NCBI GenBank assembly: GCA_036867785.1
Contig: CP145416.1
Location: forward strand, 248,001 to 312,000
DNA from: Plasmodiophora brassicae
Lineage: Eukaryota > Endomyxa: Phytomyxea > Phytomyxea > Plasmodiophorida
Length of the DNA: 64,000 nucleotides
Reading direction: 5' to 3'
Position 1 is the first letter of the stretch. Each line of letters begins with the position of its first letter. Both the position numbers and the translations under genes were made by a program. The notes beneath the pieces were generated by a model, which saw only the letters and a list, made by a program, of their open reading frames with translations, searched no databases and was not told the origin of the DNA. This document shows, in pieces, positions 10,225 through 20,800 of this stretch.

Positions 10225-12771
10225 ATGGCAGGAGGCGATGGGTCGATTCCGTCATGGGCGGACGACGTCCCATCGTCCGCGAATCCGGATGTTGCGGGTG
10301 TGTCGGATTTTGCTCTCGGTTCCCTGTCGCAGCTGCACTTCGCGCGGGGTGTTCTGCCACTGGCGAATCATCTCCCTGCACGACCGCTCACCCCGCCTTC
10401 GCTCACTAGTACCGCTGCCGATTGGCCCGACGACTCTCTGTCCTCTTCGGACCCTCACTCCCCGCCTGCCTTATCGTCCCTACACGTTTCTGCCGCCTCG
10501 ACGTCTCTGCAGGACCCCGGCGGCGCGCCTCGGCATGACCCTGTCTCCTCGACGTCGCAGCATATTGGCGCTTCGTCCGTTGGGGCTCGGGTGCCGGCGC
10601 CACGGGTGTCTCCGGGCCCACCCTTAACGTCTATTGTTGTCCAGTCACAAGACATTCCGCGTTTTTCGGGAAGCGATGGTCTGTCGACGACGCGTTGGTT
10701 GACTGCGTTCTCTCGGATCACCCAGACGTCGTTAACGTCTACAAGTCCTCTATCCGGCGATGTGCAATGTGTCTTAACGACAGCCTTGCAAGGTCAGGCG
10801 CTTGAGACTTACCTCGACTTGCCTGCGGACGCGTCTATGGCGGACGTAGCGTCCGTCCTGCTCCATGACTTCCCGGGACCTTCGTTCAAGCAGGTTGAAG
10901 CGAAGTTTGACAACCTGAAGCAGACTGCAGGTGTCGCTCACCACGCACTGGCATTCCAACGCTTGTACAAGCACCTTCAACGACTTGACCCATTGTACAG
11001 ACTCAATCCGGCCCGCTTGGCGGAAAAGTTCCGCCTCTCGTTGAACCCTGCGCTCTCAGAAGCGCTGTTCTTCTACAACTTCAGAGACTACGACAAAGTT
11101 CTCGAGATGGCGGTTCATCTTGAGTCGAAATACCCAATCGCCGCCATCAACGCTGGCGGTGATGCAAGGGCACAACCCCTGGCTTGCCACTATTGTCGCG
11201 AAGTTGGGCATTTTATTGCGTCCTGCCCGAAGAGGCCACCGTGCCCGCACTGTCATAAGGTTGGCCACCGCTCATCGCTGTGTCCCGAGCGGTCCGGCAA
11301 CCCTCTCCACGTCACTGATCTGTTCCTTATGACGTCTCCCTCAATACCGCATCTATTGGTATCGGTACGCCTCGTTATCGGCTCACGCCGTGTCAACACT
11401 ATCGCCCTGTTAGACTGTGGTGCGACTTCCAACTTCATCGACTGGTCGTTCTGTCGTCACCATGAAATACCGGTTCGCTCTAAAGCGCGTACCATTCCTG
11501 TTCGCGTCATCGACGGGCGACACCTGTCTCCAGTAACTCAGGAAACCGTCCCGCTACGTGCTACCGTCGACGGATGTTTCGACAGCGATGTCGTCCTGAA
11601 CATGATCCACTCGCCTCAACACCCTGTCATTCTTGGGCTGCCTTGGTTGGCGGATACAAACCCAGATATCGATTGGCGTCAGCGCCGCCTACAGCGCCGC
11701 GGAGATACCCTCGTGGGGATGTCACGCCGTACAGGAGACGTCCATGAGTCTGGGTCCTTCGTCTCTTCGGCGGGACCATTTGCTAAGCGCGGGGATAGTC
11801 TCTCAGCTGGGGTCTCACCTCCTGCACGAAGCGTTCCTGCGCCTGCGTGTGCCATCCCTTCAGCTGAATCACTTGAAACGCTGCCGCTTACATCCGTGTT
11901 TGTCGACGGCAAGCTGGCTTCCGTAGCTAACGACGACCACCCGGAGTGCCACATTGCCATTGCTGCGATCGACGACAGGCCGAGCCCTTCCGCTTTCGAT
12001 TATGGTAGCATCCCGGGGGTCGCCGCCTTCAATGATACTGTTGCCCCCAGCCGCACCGATCTCTTATCATTGCCCCGTTCAGGCTCCGAGTCCACGCCCC
12101 TTATGTCCTCCTTCCGGAACTGGGGCCCCGTTCGACGAGGGGTGAGACGGCCTCTCCCGCCGCCCCCGCCGCCTCCCTCCAATGATGGCTTCCGAGACGG
12201 CCACAGCCTCAATCTTCTGATGTTCGCAACCTTTGTCGCCCTGACCTGGATCCTAGTTGGGTGGCCGTATTTTCCAATAGCACAGCTGTGTACGAGCGCC
12301 TCTGCGGAGCCCCCGCCCTTGAATGCGCCCGCCGAGTCCTTCTTTGAACCTTTTGCTACGCTAGAGGATGACCAGGTCTCATCAACCTTGATCGCGTTTC
12401 TCAACCCCGATCTCATGTTCCTGGACGCCGCCGCACGTGCGTTTGCCCACAAGCTACATCGACGACAGATTCGTTCACTCCAATTCCTTAGCGAAGTTGA
12501 TTTCGTTCATTGGACACCTGACGCCCTGACTCGTCGACTGGAGTACAGACTGTCGCCTAATGATGAAGCAGTTCTTGCTAGGCCTCACCAAATGCTTCCA
12601 ACCAGACAAGCCCGCAGCCCGTTCCCGGTGCGGCTAAAAGGGGACTATTATGTCACGACTGAGTCGTGTTGGCGACTCAGCCGGCACCAAATTGGGCTCC
12701 TTCGTAGCGCACTGGGTACAATAAACGTCCACGGCGCGGACCGACCTCAGTCGGTCAATCCGTGTGGTTGA
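10225..12771 (+). CDS. Gypsy B Gag-protease fusion protein
   Basis: I chose ATG 10225 (MAGGDGSIP) because the matching ATG is kept in gypsy G and D; the frame upstream is leader repeat. In order: a Ser/Pro/Ala-rich N-terminus; a Gag helical domain (about 10650-11110); two CCHC knuckles (CHYCREVGHFIASC and CPHCHKVGHRSSLC, 11188-11285); a retropepsin-like domain with LLDCGATSNFID (11408); an HPVILGLPWL strand (11623); a polyproline stretch; and a hydrophobic segment near 12210-12290. A remnant of the RNase H end (DALTRRLEY) follows, joined by the internal deletion. The ORF ends inside the 3' LTR. Gag and protease are in one frame, unlike gypsy D. The frame is intact and, apart from a 25-codon segment, matches gypsy G closely, so it is probably functional in trans-mobilised copies. 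Confidence 0.85.
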   Translation: MAGGDGSIPSWADDVPSSANPDVAGVSDFALGSLSQLHFARGVLPLANHLPARPLTPPSLTSTAADWPDDSLSSSDPHSPPALSSLHVSAASTSLQDPGGAPRHDPVSSTSQHIGASSVGARVPAPRVSPGPPLTSIVVQSQDIPRFSGSDGLSTTRWLTAFSRITQTSLTSTSPLSGDVQCVLTTALQGQALETYLDLPADASMADVASVLLHDFPGPSFKQVEAKFDNLKQTAGVAHHALAFQRLYKHLQRLDPLYRLNPARLAEKFRLSLNPALSEALFFYNFRDYDKVLEMAVHLESKYPIAAINAGGDARAQPLACHYCREVGHFIASCPKRPPCPHCHKVGHRSSLCPERSGNPLHVTDLFLMTSPSIPHLLVSVRLVIGSRRVNTIALLDCGATSNFIDWSFCRHHEIPVRSKARTIPVRVIDGRHLSPVTQETVPLRATVDGCFDSDVVLNMIHSPQHPVILGLPWLADTNPDIDWRQRRLQRRGDTLVGMSRRTGDVHESGSFVSSAGPFAKRGDSLSAGVSPPARSVPAPACAIPSAESLETLPLTSVFVDGKLASVANDDHPECHIAIAAIDDRPSPSAFDYGSIPGVAAFNDTVAPSRTDLLSLPRSGSESTPLMSSFRNWGPVRRGVRRPLPPPPPPPSNDGFRDGHSLNLLMFATFVALTWILVGWPYFPIAQLCTSASAEPPPLNAPAESFFEPFATLEDDQVSSTLIAFLNPDLMFLDAAARAFAHKLHRRQIRSLQFLSEVDFVHWTPDALTRRLEYRLSPNDEAVLARPHQMLPTRQARSPFPVRLKGDYYVTTESCWRLSRHQIGLLRSALGTINVHGADRPQSVNPCG

Positions 12772-12793
12772 CTCATCGTGTTCGGTCGTCACA
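12651..12793 (+). repeat. Gypsy B 3' LTR with PPT
   Basis: A 143-bp copy that looks identical to 9816-9958, preceded by the purine-rich tract AAAAGGGGACTATTA at about 12636-12650. It is followed by the duplicated target GTCTC, after which the copia A sequence resumes. Confidence 0.92.
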
Positions 12794-12798
12794 GTCTC

Positions 12799-15050
12799 CT
12801 GATGACGTATCCACCGACGAAGATGATGATGACGCTGAAGATGATCCCGACTACGAAGGTTCGGCGTCCAGCAACGACTCTCCCAACGAAGCTGCCGACC
12901 CCGACGTCCACGACAATTCCGATGCTGCTGATATCGTTGACCACAATGTCATCGACGTGCCACGCCCTCGCCGATCGAATCGTCGTCGTCAACCGCCTGG
13001 TGAATGGTGGAAGGCGCCGGAGGCGGCCAATCGTTCGTCGACACGGTGGTCCTCGACGGTCGACGCCTGGTTCCAGAATCCGACCCTAACGTTCCCGACA
13101 CAGCGCCCTCCTCGTCGCTCCCGCCGACTGATCCGGCATTGGCAGCAGGTTGAGGAGCGCCGTCTGATCGATCAGGCCATCAGGTCCAACCGTCCGACAT
13201 GTCGCGGCGCCGCTGCCAAGACATGTCGAGCCAAGGTATCCGCCCCGATCGACCCAGCCCGTCTACCACGACCCGACCTGTCGAAGCTGAAAGCGACCGA
13301 CATTCCCGTACCCAACTCAATGGCCGATGCCCTCTCATCACCTTTCGCTGGCCACTGGTGAGACGCCGCCGTCACCCAGATGGCAACACTGGACGCCAAG
13401 GACACGTTCGGCCCGCTAATCGACCTGCCGAAAAGTAAGATCGCTGTTGGCGCCAAGTGGGTGTTCCGAGTGAAGTCCTCGCTCAGTGGCAACGGTGGCA
13501 TCCGCAAGTTCACCGCCCGACTCTGTGCTCAGGGCTTCCGACAACGCCCCGGCATCGACTTCGACGATACGTTCGCGCCGACCGCCCGTGCCACTGCGTT
13601 CCTCGTTATCCTAGCGCTCGCGGCGCAGCACGGCCTGCATCTTCGCCAGGTCGACTGGGTGGCCGCATACCTGAACGCCGACATGCTCCATGATGTTTAC
13701 ATTCGTCAGCCGGATGGCTTCACCGATCATCACGTCCCGTACCGAGTTCGTCAACTGCAAAAGGCCCTTTATGGAACGAAACAAGGCGCCGAACGTTGGT
13801 ACAAGACGCTTCGGGAGATGCTGTTATCACTCGGATTCGAATCGATCATCGCGGACCCCTGCGTCTTCCGGTACGATCGCGATGGAAAGTTCATGATCAT
13901 GTCGGTGCACACCGACGACGGTCTGCTGGCGTACAATGACGTCCCGTTCGCGGAATCCGTTCTCGAGAAGCTCTCCACGATGGCCGAGATCACCGATCAA
14001 GGTGAACCGTCGACCCTGCTTGGCATGCGCATCCGACGCGAACCTGGCACCGGCGCCATCACCCTTGACCAAGCCGAGTACATCGAGAAGGTGTTGAGCG
14101 ACTTCAACATGTCGCATTGTCATCCGGTCGACACGCCGCACCAGCCTGGCGTTCACCTATCAACGACAATGAGTCCACAAAGCGACCTCGACCGCGACGA
14201 AATGGCGACCAAGCCGTACCTCAAACTTATTGGCTGCCTGACATGGCTCGCCCATCGATGCCGTCCCGACATCGCGTACATAACGAATGTACTGGCCCAA
14301 TTCTCCTCGAATCCCGGCATCCAGCATTGGCGTGCGGGGCAACGCGTTCTTGAGTACCTCGCCGGCACCATGACGCACGGCATCCGATACGAACGCCAGC
14401 CCGAAGATCGTCTGATCGCATACGCCGACGCTGATTGGGCATCCGACCCTGACACGCGACGGTCGCGCTCCGGCCACATCATCCTGCTGGCTGGCGGCCC
14501 CGTGCACTGGCAGTCACGTCGCCAAGACCTGGGCGCAGTCAAAGTTAGCTTATCGTCCACACATGCAGAGATCAAGTCGCTGTGTGCTGTTACCCGCCAG
14601 CTGGCCTGGATCCGGTTATTCCTGACCGAAATCGGCTTCGCACGCTCCAGTCCGACGATCGTATACGAGGACAATCAAGGCGCGAAGGCCTGGTCTGGCT
14701 ATCGTCGGATGGATGATCGCACGAAGGACATCGAGGTGCAGTTTCACTACACCCGGGAGGCCGTCGAGGCCAGTTTGATTGTCGTCCACAAGTGCCCGTC
14801 CGCCGAGATGGCTGCAGACTACCTCACGAAGCCCGCTCTCAGCACCTCGTATCATGCGAACCTGCTCCTGGCCGGCATCCTCGACACAAGTCCCAGGCCG
14901 TGTGCTGCTGGAGGGGGCGTGTCGAACAACGTATCCACTACGACCAGCAGCACATGCCTGCAGCACGTGAACGCCGTCACGCACTCCGCGACTCCGTGCC
15001 CGCCGGCGTTGGCAACCGTTACACCGTCGGCGACTACGTCGCCACTGTAA
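12799..15050 (+). pseudogene. Copia A reverse transcriptase-RNase H, one nonsense codon
   Basis: Continuation of copia A pol after gypsy B. An acidic linker (EDDDDAEDDPD) and a basic stretch lead to the RT. An in-frame TGA at 13359-13361 interrupts the frame just before the conserved start of the RT; translation is open on both sides. RT features: KWVFRVK; QVDWVAAYLNAD; QKALYGTKQGAERW; and HTDDGLLA as the catalytic box. RNase H features: YADADWASD, SSTHAEIKSL, EDNQGAKAW, TKDIEVQFHY and ADYLTKP. The ORF runs into the 3' LTR and stops at 15050. The stop, the gag frameshift and the gypsy insertion make this copy defective. Confidence 0.87.
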
Positions 15051-15103
15051 CGTCCGCCGCACACGCCGTACGTAATACATCCACTTCATTATTGTCTTTC
15101 TCA
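14920..15103 (+). repeat. Copia A 3' LTR
   Basis: A 184-bp LTR from TGTCGAAC to CTTTCTCA, preceded by the polypurine tract GGAGGGGGCG (14910-14919). It matches the interrupted 5' LTR apart from the two changes noted for the element. Only 55 bp (15104-15158, no feature) separate it from the next copia LTR. Confidence 0.9.
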
Positions 15104-15158
15104 TCTACCAATCGTCGTACATGATTTGAGCTTTGATTTCCTCGGTCATGTTGAGGTT

Positions 15159-15339
15159 TGTCAAACAACATGTCCAGTACAACCAGCAGCACATGCCTGC
15201 AGCACGCCGTCACGCACTCCGAAACTCCGTGTTCGCCGTCAACCGTTACGTCGTCGGCGACTACGTCGCCACTACAACGGCCACCGTGCCGTTGCGCAAA
15301 CGCCGTACGTAATACACTCACTTCGTTATTGTCTTCACA
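15159..15339 (+). repeat. Copia C 5' LTR
   Basis: A 181-bp LTR beginning TGTCAAACAACATG and ending TTGTCTTCACA. It is clearly homologous to the copia A LTR (shared CAGCAGCACATGCCTGCAGC and GCCGTACGTAATACA blocks) but with numerous substitutions and small indels. Confidence 0.85.
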
Positions 15340-15353
15340 GATTAACAGTCGTA
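15340..15353 (+). promoter_or_regulatory. Copia C primer-binding site
   Basis: GATTAACAGTCGTA, identical to the site in copia A despite the diverged LTR. Its conservation supports a real priming role for the tRNA-Asn-like complement. Confidence 0.6.
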
Positions 15354-15380
15354 GGCGCAGGCGTTTTACCCCTTCTCGTC

Positions 15381-16435
15381 CTGGCCGAGCGCCAGGCGAC
15401 GCCGACGCCGAACGCGGATGACGACCCGTTGAATCACCTGACGATCGACGAGATCGACATCTGCCTAGCCGAAGCGGAGGCAAAGGTCGCAAGGCAGGAG
15501 AAGATCGACCGTCTTCGCATCCTGCACAAGCAGCTGGCGCGCCCGACCAGCTGTCCACCGATCCCGTCCGTGCCGATGGTTGCCGAGGCGCACACCCGAA
15601 GCGACGCAGGTCGGCTACCACTGCCCAAGTTCGATGGGACGCCCGACTCGTTCACGTCCTGGATTCAGACCGCGGCCCTCTGGTTCCGCAACCGTGGATA
15701 CGCGGACGTCATCGGGATCAACGAAGACGGCTCGCCGACCGCGACAACCGGTACGACGGACGGTCAGCTCGGAGGCGGCCGCGCGCGAGATTCTACTCGT
15801 CCACATGCTGGATCACAAGATCGCGTCTGCGTTGTCCTTGTTTCAAGCAGGCTCGGGTGCCAAGTGTTGGCGCGTGCTGTTCCAGGCGTACAGCCCGTCG
15901 TCGCTGGCGTCGGTCGTGCGCGCCGTCCGCGACCTCGTCACGATCCAACACATGCCCGGCGAGTCAGTCGCCACTTACACCGCCAGAGCTCAAGCCGCAG
16001 CTCATCGAGTCCGGGCAACGGTACCGACCGAGATGCTGTCCCTCACCGACGCGCTGGTTGCCGTCCTCATTCTGGCAAACGCATCATCCGATCTGGACGC
16101 GGTCGTCGCCGGCCTGCACAACCGTGCACTGGACACGCTGCCCAGTGTCTCCGAGGTCGTTGCTGTAGACCGGACCGCCCAACTAGGCCACCAGAGCAGC
16201 TGCTCTCGTGGCCTAATTGGGCCTTGAGCTTCTCCGGTGAGATGTTTTGTAGACCGGACCGCCCAACTAGGCCCCGAGAGCAGCTGCTCTCGTGGCCTAG
16301 TTGGGCGGTCCGGTCTACATTGCGTCACTGACGAGCGAAGACATTCGCATTCGCGATGTTCGCGACCGTCAAGAATCGTTCCAGACGGCCAACCGATCCA
16401 GCTGCAATACGTCGACACGTACCCGTGGACCTCGA
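15381..16435 (+). pseudogene. Copia C gag, broken
   Basis: Homologous to copia A gag from its first codon, but that codon is CTG (15381-15383) where copia A has ATG, so the start is lost. Relative to an aligned intact frame there is a 2-bp deletion near 15762-15768, different from the 4-bp duplication in copia A. A 156-bp foldback element interrupts it at 16164-16319. The reading then resumes until gypsy D inserts at 16436. The Gag helices (GAKCWRVLFQAYSPSS and following) remain recognisable. Confidence 0.82.
16164..16319. mobile_element. Palindromic foldback/MITE-like insertion, TSD TTGC
   Basis: A 156-bp insertion in copia C gag flanked by TTGC at 16160-16163 and 16320-16323; copia A lacks it. 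It begins TGTAGACCGGACCGCCC and ends with the exact inverse. The right part (16248-16319) is a 72-bp palindrome with 36-bp arms and one mismatch, centred on GAGCAGCTGCTC. The left part is a second, truncated copy of the same palindrome followed by a 24-bp spacer. It has no coding capacity. The 4-bp duplication is measured against the copia A alignment and could be off by a base. Confidence 0.8.
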
Positions 16436-16581
16436 TGTCACAGTCAAGTCGCTGTCTTGGCGACTCAACCGGCACCTAATTGGGCTCCTCCGCAGCGCAC
16501 TACTACAATAAACGTCCACGGCGTTGGACCGACCTCAGTCGGTCAATCCGTGTGGTTGACACATCTTGCTCTGTCGTCACA
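16436..16581 (+). repeat. Gypsy D 5' LTR
   Basis: A 146-bp LTR, TGTCACAGTC...GTCGTCACA, with the ACAATAAACG box and the GACCGAC/GTCGGTC hairpin. AGTCGGTCAA at 16536-16545 pairs with TTTACCGACT just after the LTR with one mismatch, mirroring gypsy B. Confidence 0.9.
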
Positions 16582-16700
16582 TTTTTACCGACTACCCTTC
16601 GGTCGTACGCGTATCGTCTCGTCTCGTCTCGGCCCGTATCGACTCATATCGTATTGCACCGCGTCCTAACAACTGTTCCGTCTAGTGTATCATCGCAGCT

Positions 16701-17808
16701 ATGGCGGGAGGTGATGGGTTGATTCCGGCGTTGTCGGACTCGCCATCGTCCGCGAATCCGGATGTTGCAGCTGCGGCGGATGTTGCTGGCGCTATCGAGC
16801 TGCGCGACCTGAAGGCGGAGATCCTCGACCTCTTAGCCCAGTTGAAATTCGCGCATGGCTCGCTGCCTAGGCCCAGCCCCCCCCCCCCCCCCCCCCGCAG
16901 CGCCAGCTGTCTCGTCTCCCGAAGTGCGCAACGACTCGTCGGATTCTCCGGTCACCAGTGCTGTGCCTTCCCTATTGCCTCTCCACGCTTCTGTGGCTTC
17001 GTCTCTGCCGAATTCTGTCGCCCCGTCGACGCTGCATCCCGTGTCCCCGCCGCCGCCGCCTATTGTTGTCCTGTCCCACGATATCCCGCGATTTTCGGGG
17101 GCGGACGGTCTGTCGACGATGCGTTGGTTGACCGCCTTCGCGCGGATCACCCAGACGCCGTTAACGTCTACCAGTCCGCTTTCCGACGCTGTGCAATGCA
17201 TCTTGACGACGGCCTTGAAAGGATACGCCTTGGAGACTTATCTTGACCTTTCCGAGGACGTGTCAATGGCGGACGTGGCATCCGCCCTGCTTCATGATTT
17301 TCCGGAGCCGTCGTTAAAGCGGGTCGAAGCTGATTTTGACAATTTGAAGCAGACTTCCAGTGTGGTTCACCACGCGCGGGAGTTCCAGCGCTTGTACAAG
17401 AAGGTTCAACAACTCGACCCCTTGTATAGGCTGAGTCCGTCCCGTTTGGCGGAAAAGTTCCGCTTGTCCTTGCACCCTGCACTTTCTGATGCCCTCTTCA
17501 TTTACAACTACACCGAGTACGACAAGATGTTCGAGATGGCGATCCATCTCGAACCGAAGTACCCGACCGCCGCTGTCAACGCTATCGAGGTCGGAGGGGC
17601 GCAACCTTTGGTCTGCCACTATTGTCGCGAGGCTGGACATTTCATTGCGTCCTGCCCCAAGCGACCTCCGTGCCAGCACTGTCACAAGGTTGGTCACCGC
17701 TCCGCGCTGTGCCCCGAGCGGCCTGCCGCTGCTGGTCCTCCGTCGCCCCCACCCAGCGCCAGCATCCCGCAGGCTGGTCCCCCGGGAAATGTGCCCGGGC
17801 GTCTGTGA
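16701..17808 (+). pseudogene. Gypsy D Gag, frameshifted in a 20-C run
   Basis: Gag starts at ATG 16701 (MAGGDGLIP), matching gypsy B. At 16877-16896 there is a run of 20 cytosines, after which the Gag sequence continues in another frame (open from 16855 to the stop at 17808). The run could be slippage in the genome or an assembly error. After it come a Pro/Ser-rich region, the Gag helices (FLDNLKQT-type region near 17335) and two CCHC knuckles (CHYCREAGHFIASC, CQHCHKVGHRSALC, 17614-17715). Unlike gypsy B, a Pro-rich tail and a stop separate Gag from Pol. Confidence 0.8.
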
Positions 17809-20800
17809 ACGGGTTCCTCAGTCGCCCAGTAAACATTTCGTTTGGTTCCGAACCCGACTTTCTTCATGTTACGGATTTATTCTTTACGTCGGCTACATCT
17901 ATACCACATCTATTGGTTCCGGTCTGTCTCGCTATTGGCTCACGTCGCATCAGTACGCTCGCCTTGTTAGACTGTGGCGCGACGTCCAATTTTATCGACT
18001 GGTCGTTCTGTCGTCATCACGAAGTGCCTGTTCGCTCCAAATCGCGTGCAATTCCGGTTCGCGTCATTGACGGCCGTCATCTGGCCCCAATTACTCAGGA
18101 AACCGCCCCGCTACGAATCACCGTCGACGAATGTTTCGACAGTGACGTCGTCCTCAACATGATCCATTCGCCGCAGCATCCTGTCATCCTCGGCCTGCCG
18201 TGGTTGGCGGATACAAACCCTGACATCGATTGGCGGAGCCGCCGTCTCCAGCATCGCGGCCCTCGCCTCGCGGGGATCTCAATCCCGGCAGGAGACCTCC
18301 CTGCGTCTACGTATGCAGTTGATTCGGCGGCATCAGTCGAACCATTGCCGACTGCCTCAGCATCTGAGGTAGCCGAGGTGGAGGTAATTGCCCTCCCTGA
18401 GTTGGCTTCTGACGACGAGGACGACGACGATTACTCCGAGTTCGGGACCGTCCCGGCTGCGGGCGTCGATAGCTCTAGCGCTTCCGTCATCGCTCCCGAT
18501 TGCCTCTCGGAGGTCGCTGTCACTGATACGGTGGCCGCCGGTCACAGTGATCCGTCTGCTGCTGTTGTCGACAGCTCTAGCTCTCCCGCCCTCGCGCATG
18601 CCTGCCTCTCCGAGGTCGCTGCCACTGCTACTGTGGCAGCGTGCCACAACGACCCGTTATCATCGTTCCCCTCGGGCCCCGAGCCGTCGTGCGTCCGGCA
18701 CCGTGGACCCGTCCGTCGAGGGGCGGGACAACGCCTCTCGCCGCCTCGCCCCTCTGGCGGGCTTCGTGGTCGCCACATTATCAATCTTTTGATGACTGCA
18801 TCCTTGGTCGCCCTGGCCTGGGTCCTTGGGTGGACTTATCTTCCATTCACGCGGCTCTCTTCCGGTGCCTCTGCGGAGCCCCTGATCTCGAACGCCTCCG
18901 ACGAGTCCTTCTTTGCGCCCTTGGTCTCACCAGACGGTGACCCGGGGTCATCAACCTCGATTGCGTTTATCAGCGCTGAGCCGTTTCTGGATGCTATCGT
19001 TGACGACGCAGCTTGTTACCTTCTGCATTATACTTGGACCGAACTCGACTCGGACTCAGTCTCCGGGCCTGCGCTTCCTGACGCCTATCGTGAGTTCTCG
19101 GACGTGTTCGCCACTGGCAGCCCGGCGTGCCTGCCTCCTCACCGCGCTTCCGATTGCCCCATCGATCTTAAGCCCGGCAAGGAGCCACCATTTTGTCGGC
19201 TATATGGTCTCTCCCAACGAGAGCAGGTGGCCCTCAAGCAGTATCTGGAAGCCAATTTAAAGTCGAATTTCATTCGTCCTTCCCGTTCTTCGGCCGGTGC
19301 GCCGATTCTGTTTGTACGCAAGAAAGACGGCTCGCTGCGACTTTGTGTCGATTATCGCGGCCTCAATTCTGCCACGATCAAGAACCGGTATCCACTGCCT
19401 CTTATTGACCAACTTCTTGCCAACCTTAGTCGGGCCACGATCTTCACGAAAATCGACCTGCGCAGCGCGTATAATCAAATTCGTATCCGCGAAGGGGACG
19501 AGTGGAAGACGGCGTTTCGCACCCCGTATGGACTCTTCGAATATTTGGTTATGCCGTTTGGCCTCGCAAACGCACCGGCTTCGTTCCAGTCGTTCATGAA
19601 TGATATGTTCAAGGATTACCTCGACCAGTTCGTTGTCGTATATCTGGACGACATCCTTATTTTTTCTGCGAACGTCGCCGACCATGAACACCATGTGCGC
19701 CTCGTCCTGGAACGACTTCGGGCTAGCAGTCTTACCGCTAATATGGAGAAGTGCGTTTTCGGCGCCAAGGAGGTTGAGTTTCTCGGCTACCTCGTTTTTC
19801 GAGACGGACTGCGCCTCGACCCTGCCTGTATCGACACTATCCTGTCTTGGCAACCGCCACGAGATATCCATGGTCTCCAAGTATTCTTGGGATTCGCCAA
19901 TTTTTATCGCAAATTTATTCCTCACTTCGCGGAAATTGCTCTACCACTCACAAACCTGACGCGTGACGGTGTCGCCTTTATCTGGGATGCTGACGCTCAA
20001 GCTGCATTCGGCTCTCTGAAGGTTGCGTTCACATCGGCACCTGTCTTGGGCCATTTCGATCCTCATCAACCGTGTGATGTTGAGACCGACGCCTCAGACT
20101 TTGCCATCGCTATGGTCCTTTCGCAAAAGGGCGGCGCAGATGGGGAGTTGCACCCGATCGCCTACTTCTCGCGGAAGCTGATTGCTGCCGAGATTAGCTA
20201 TCCCATTTACGACAAGGAACTCCTGGCGGTTGTGGAAGCGTTCACTAAGTGGCGGCAGTTCCTCGACTCAGATCAGCACCAAACTGTCGTGCATAGCGAC
20301 CATCGTAACCTCGTCCACTTCATGTCTACCCACAAGTTGAACAGACGTCAGGTTCGCTGGTCTCAACTGCTTAGCGAATTCGATTTCGTGATTCATCATC
20401 GTCCGGGGCGACTTCATGGGAAGCCGGACGCCCTCACTCGTCGTCCGGAATACCAACCTTCGCCTGGCGACGAAGAAATTCTAGCAATGTCTCAACAGCT
20501 GCTTCCACCGCATCGCTTCTTCCGCCCGGACCCAGCTATTCTCTTCCTCCAGACCGGTACATCAGGCATCTCCCTTGTCGAACGTGTTCGTCGCGAACAA
20601 GCCGATGACCCCTTCGTCCAGAAGACGTTATTATCGCTGGACGGGCCTCGTGGACGACGTTTCCGCGTTGCCGATGGTCTCTTATACAACGGAACCGCTC
20701 TCGTCGTCGCTGGTGAGGCCTGCAAGCTGGAAGTTCTGCACAGCCTTCACGACAACGTTACCGCCGGTCATTTTGGGGTTCGCAAGACATTGCAGCTCGT

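Larger units (their letters stand above)
9816..12793 (+). mobile_element. Gypsy B: non-autonomous gag-protease element
   Basis: A 2978-bp LTR element inserted in copia A. The LTRs at 9816-9958 and 12651-12793 (143 bp) look identical. The target GTCTC is duplicated at 9811-9815 and 12794-12798. The polypurine tract AAAAGGGGACTATTA precedes the 3' LTR. Compared with gypsy D it lacks RT, most of RNase H, integrase and chromodomain, but keeps one ORF for Gag and protease. A nearly identical element (gypsy G) with the same internal deletion lies at 26780-29598. Identical LTRs mean a very recent insertion. Confidence 0.92.
5983..15103 (+). mobile_element. Copia A: Ty1/copia element with nested insertions
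   Basis: Complete Ty1/copia retrotransposon bounded by near-identical LTRs that start TGTCGAAC and end CTCA (5983-7064, interrupted, and 14920-15103). The order gag, protease, integrase, RT, RNase H is diagnostic of copia. It carries a hAT element in its 5' LTR (6109-6997) and gypsy B at 9816-12793. By eye the LTRs differ only by one substitution and one single-base indel near their 3' ends, so the insertion is fairly recent. No 5-bp duplication is seen at the outer flanks (AGATC on the left, TCTAC on the right), which suggests later rearrangement. Confidence 0.9.

Noticed and set aside
9927-10409. Peptide repeats such as YRIVPYRIVLCR encoded in all frames of the leader
   Set aside because: The 20-bp unit changes frame each repeat and the openness is a property of the repeat. 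The conserved Gag ATG lies downstream, so the peptides are probably not made.
5983-15103. A 5-bp target duplication around copia A
   Set aside because: The flanks AGATC and TCTAC do not match, so none is claimed.
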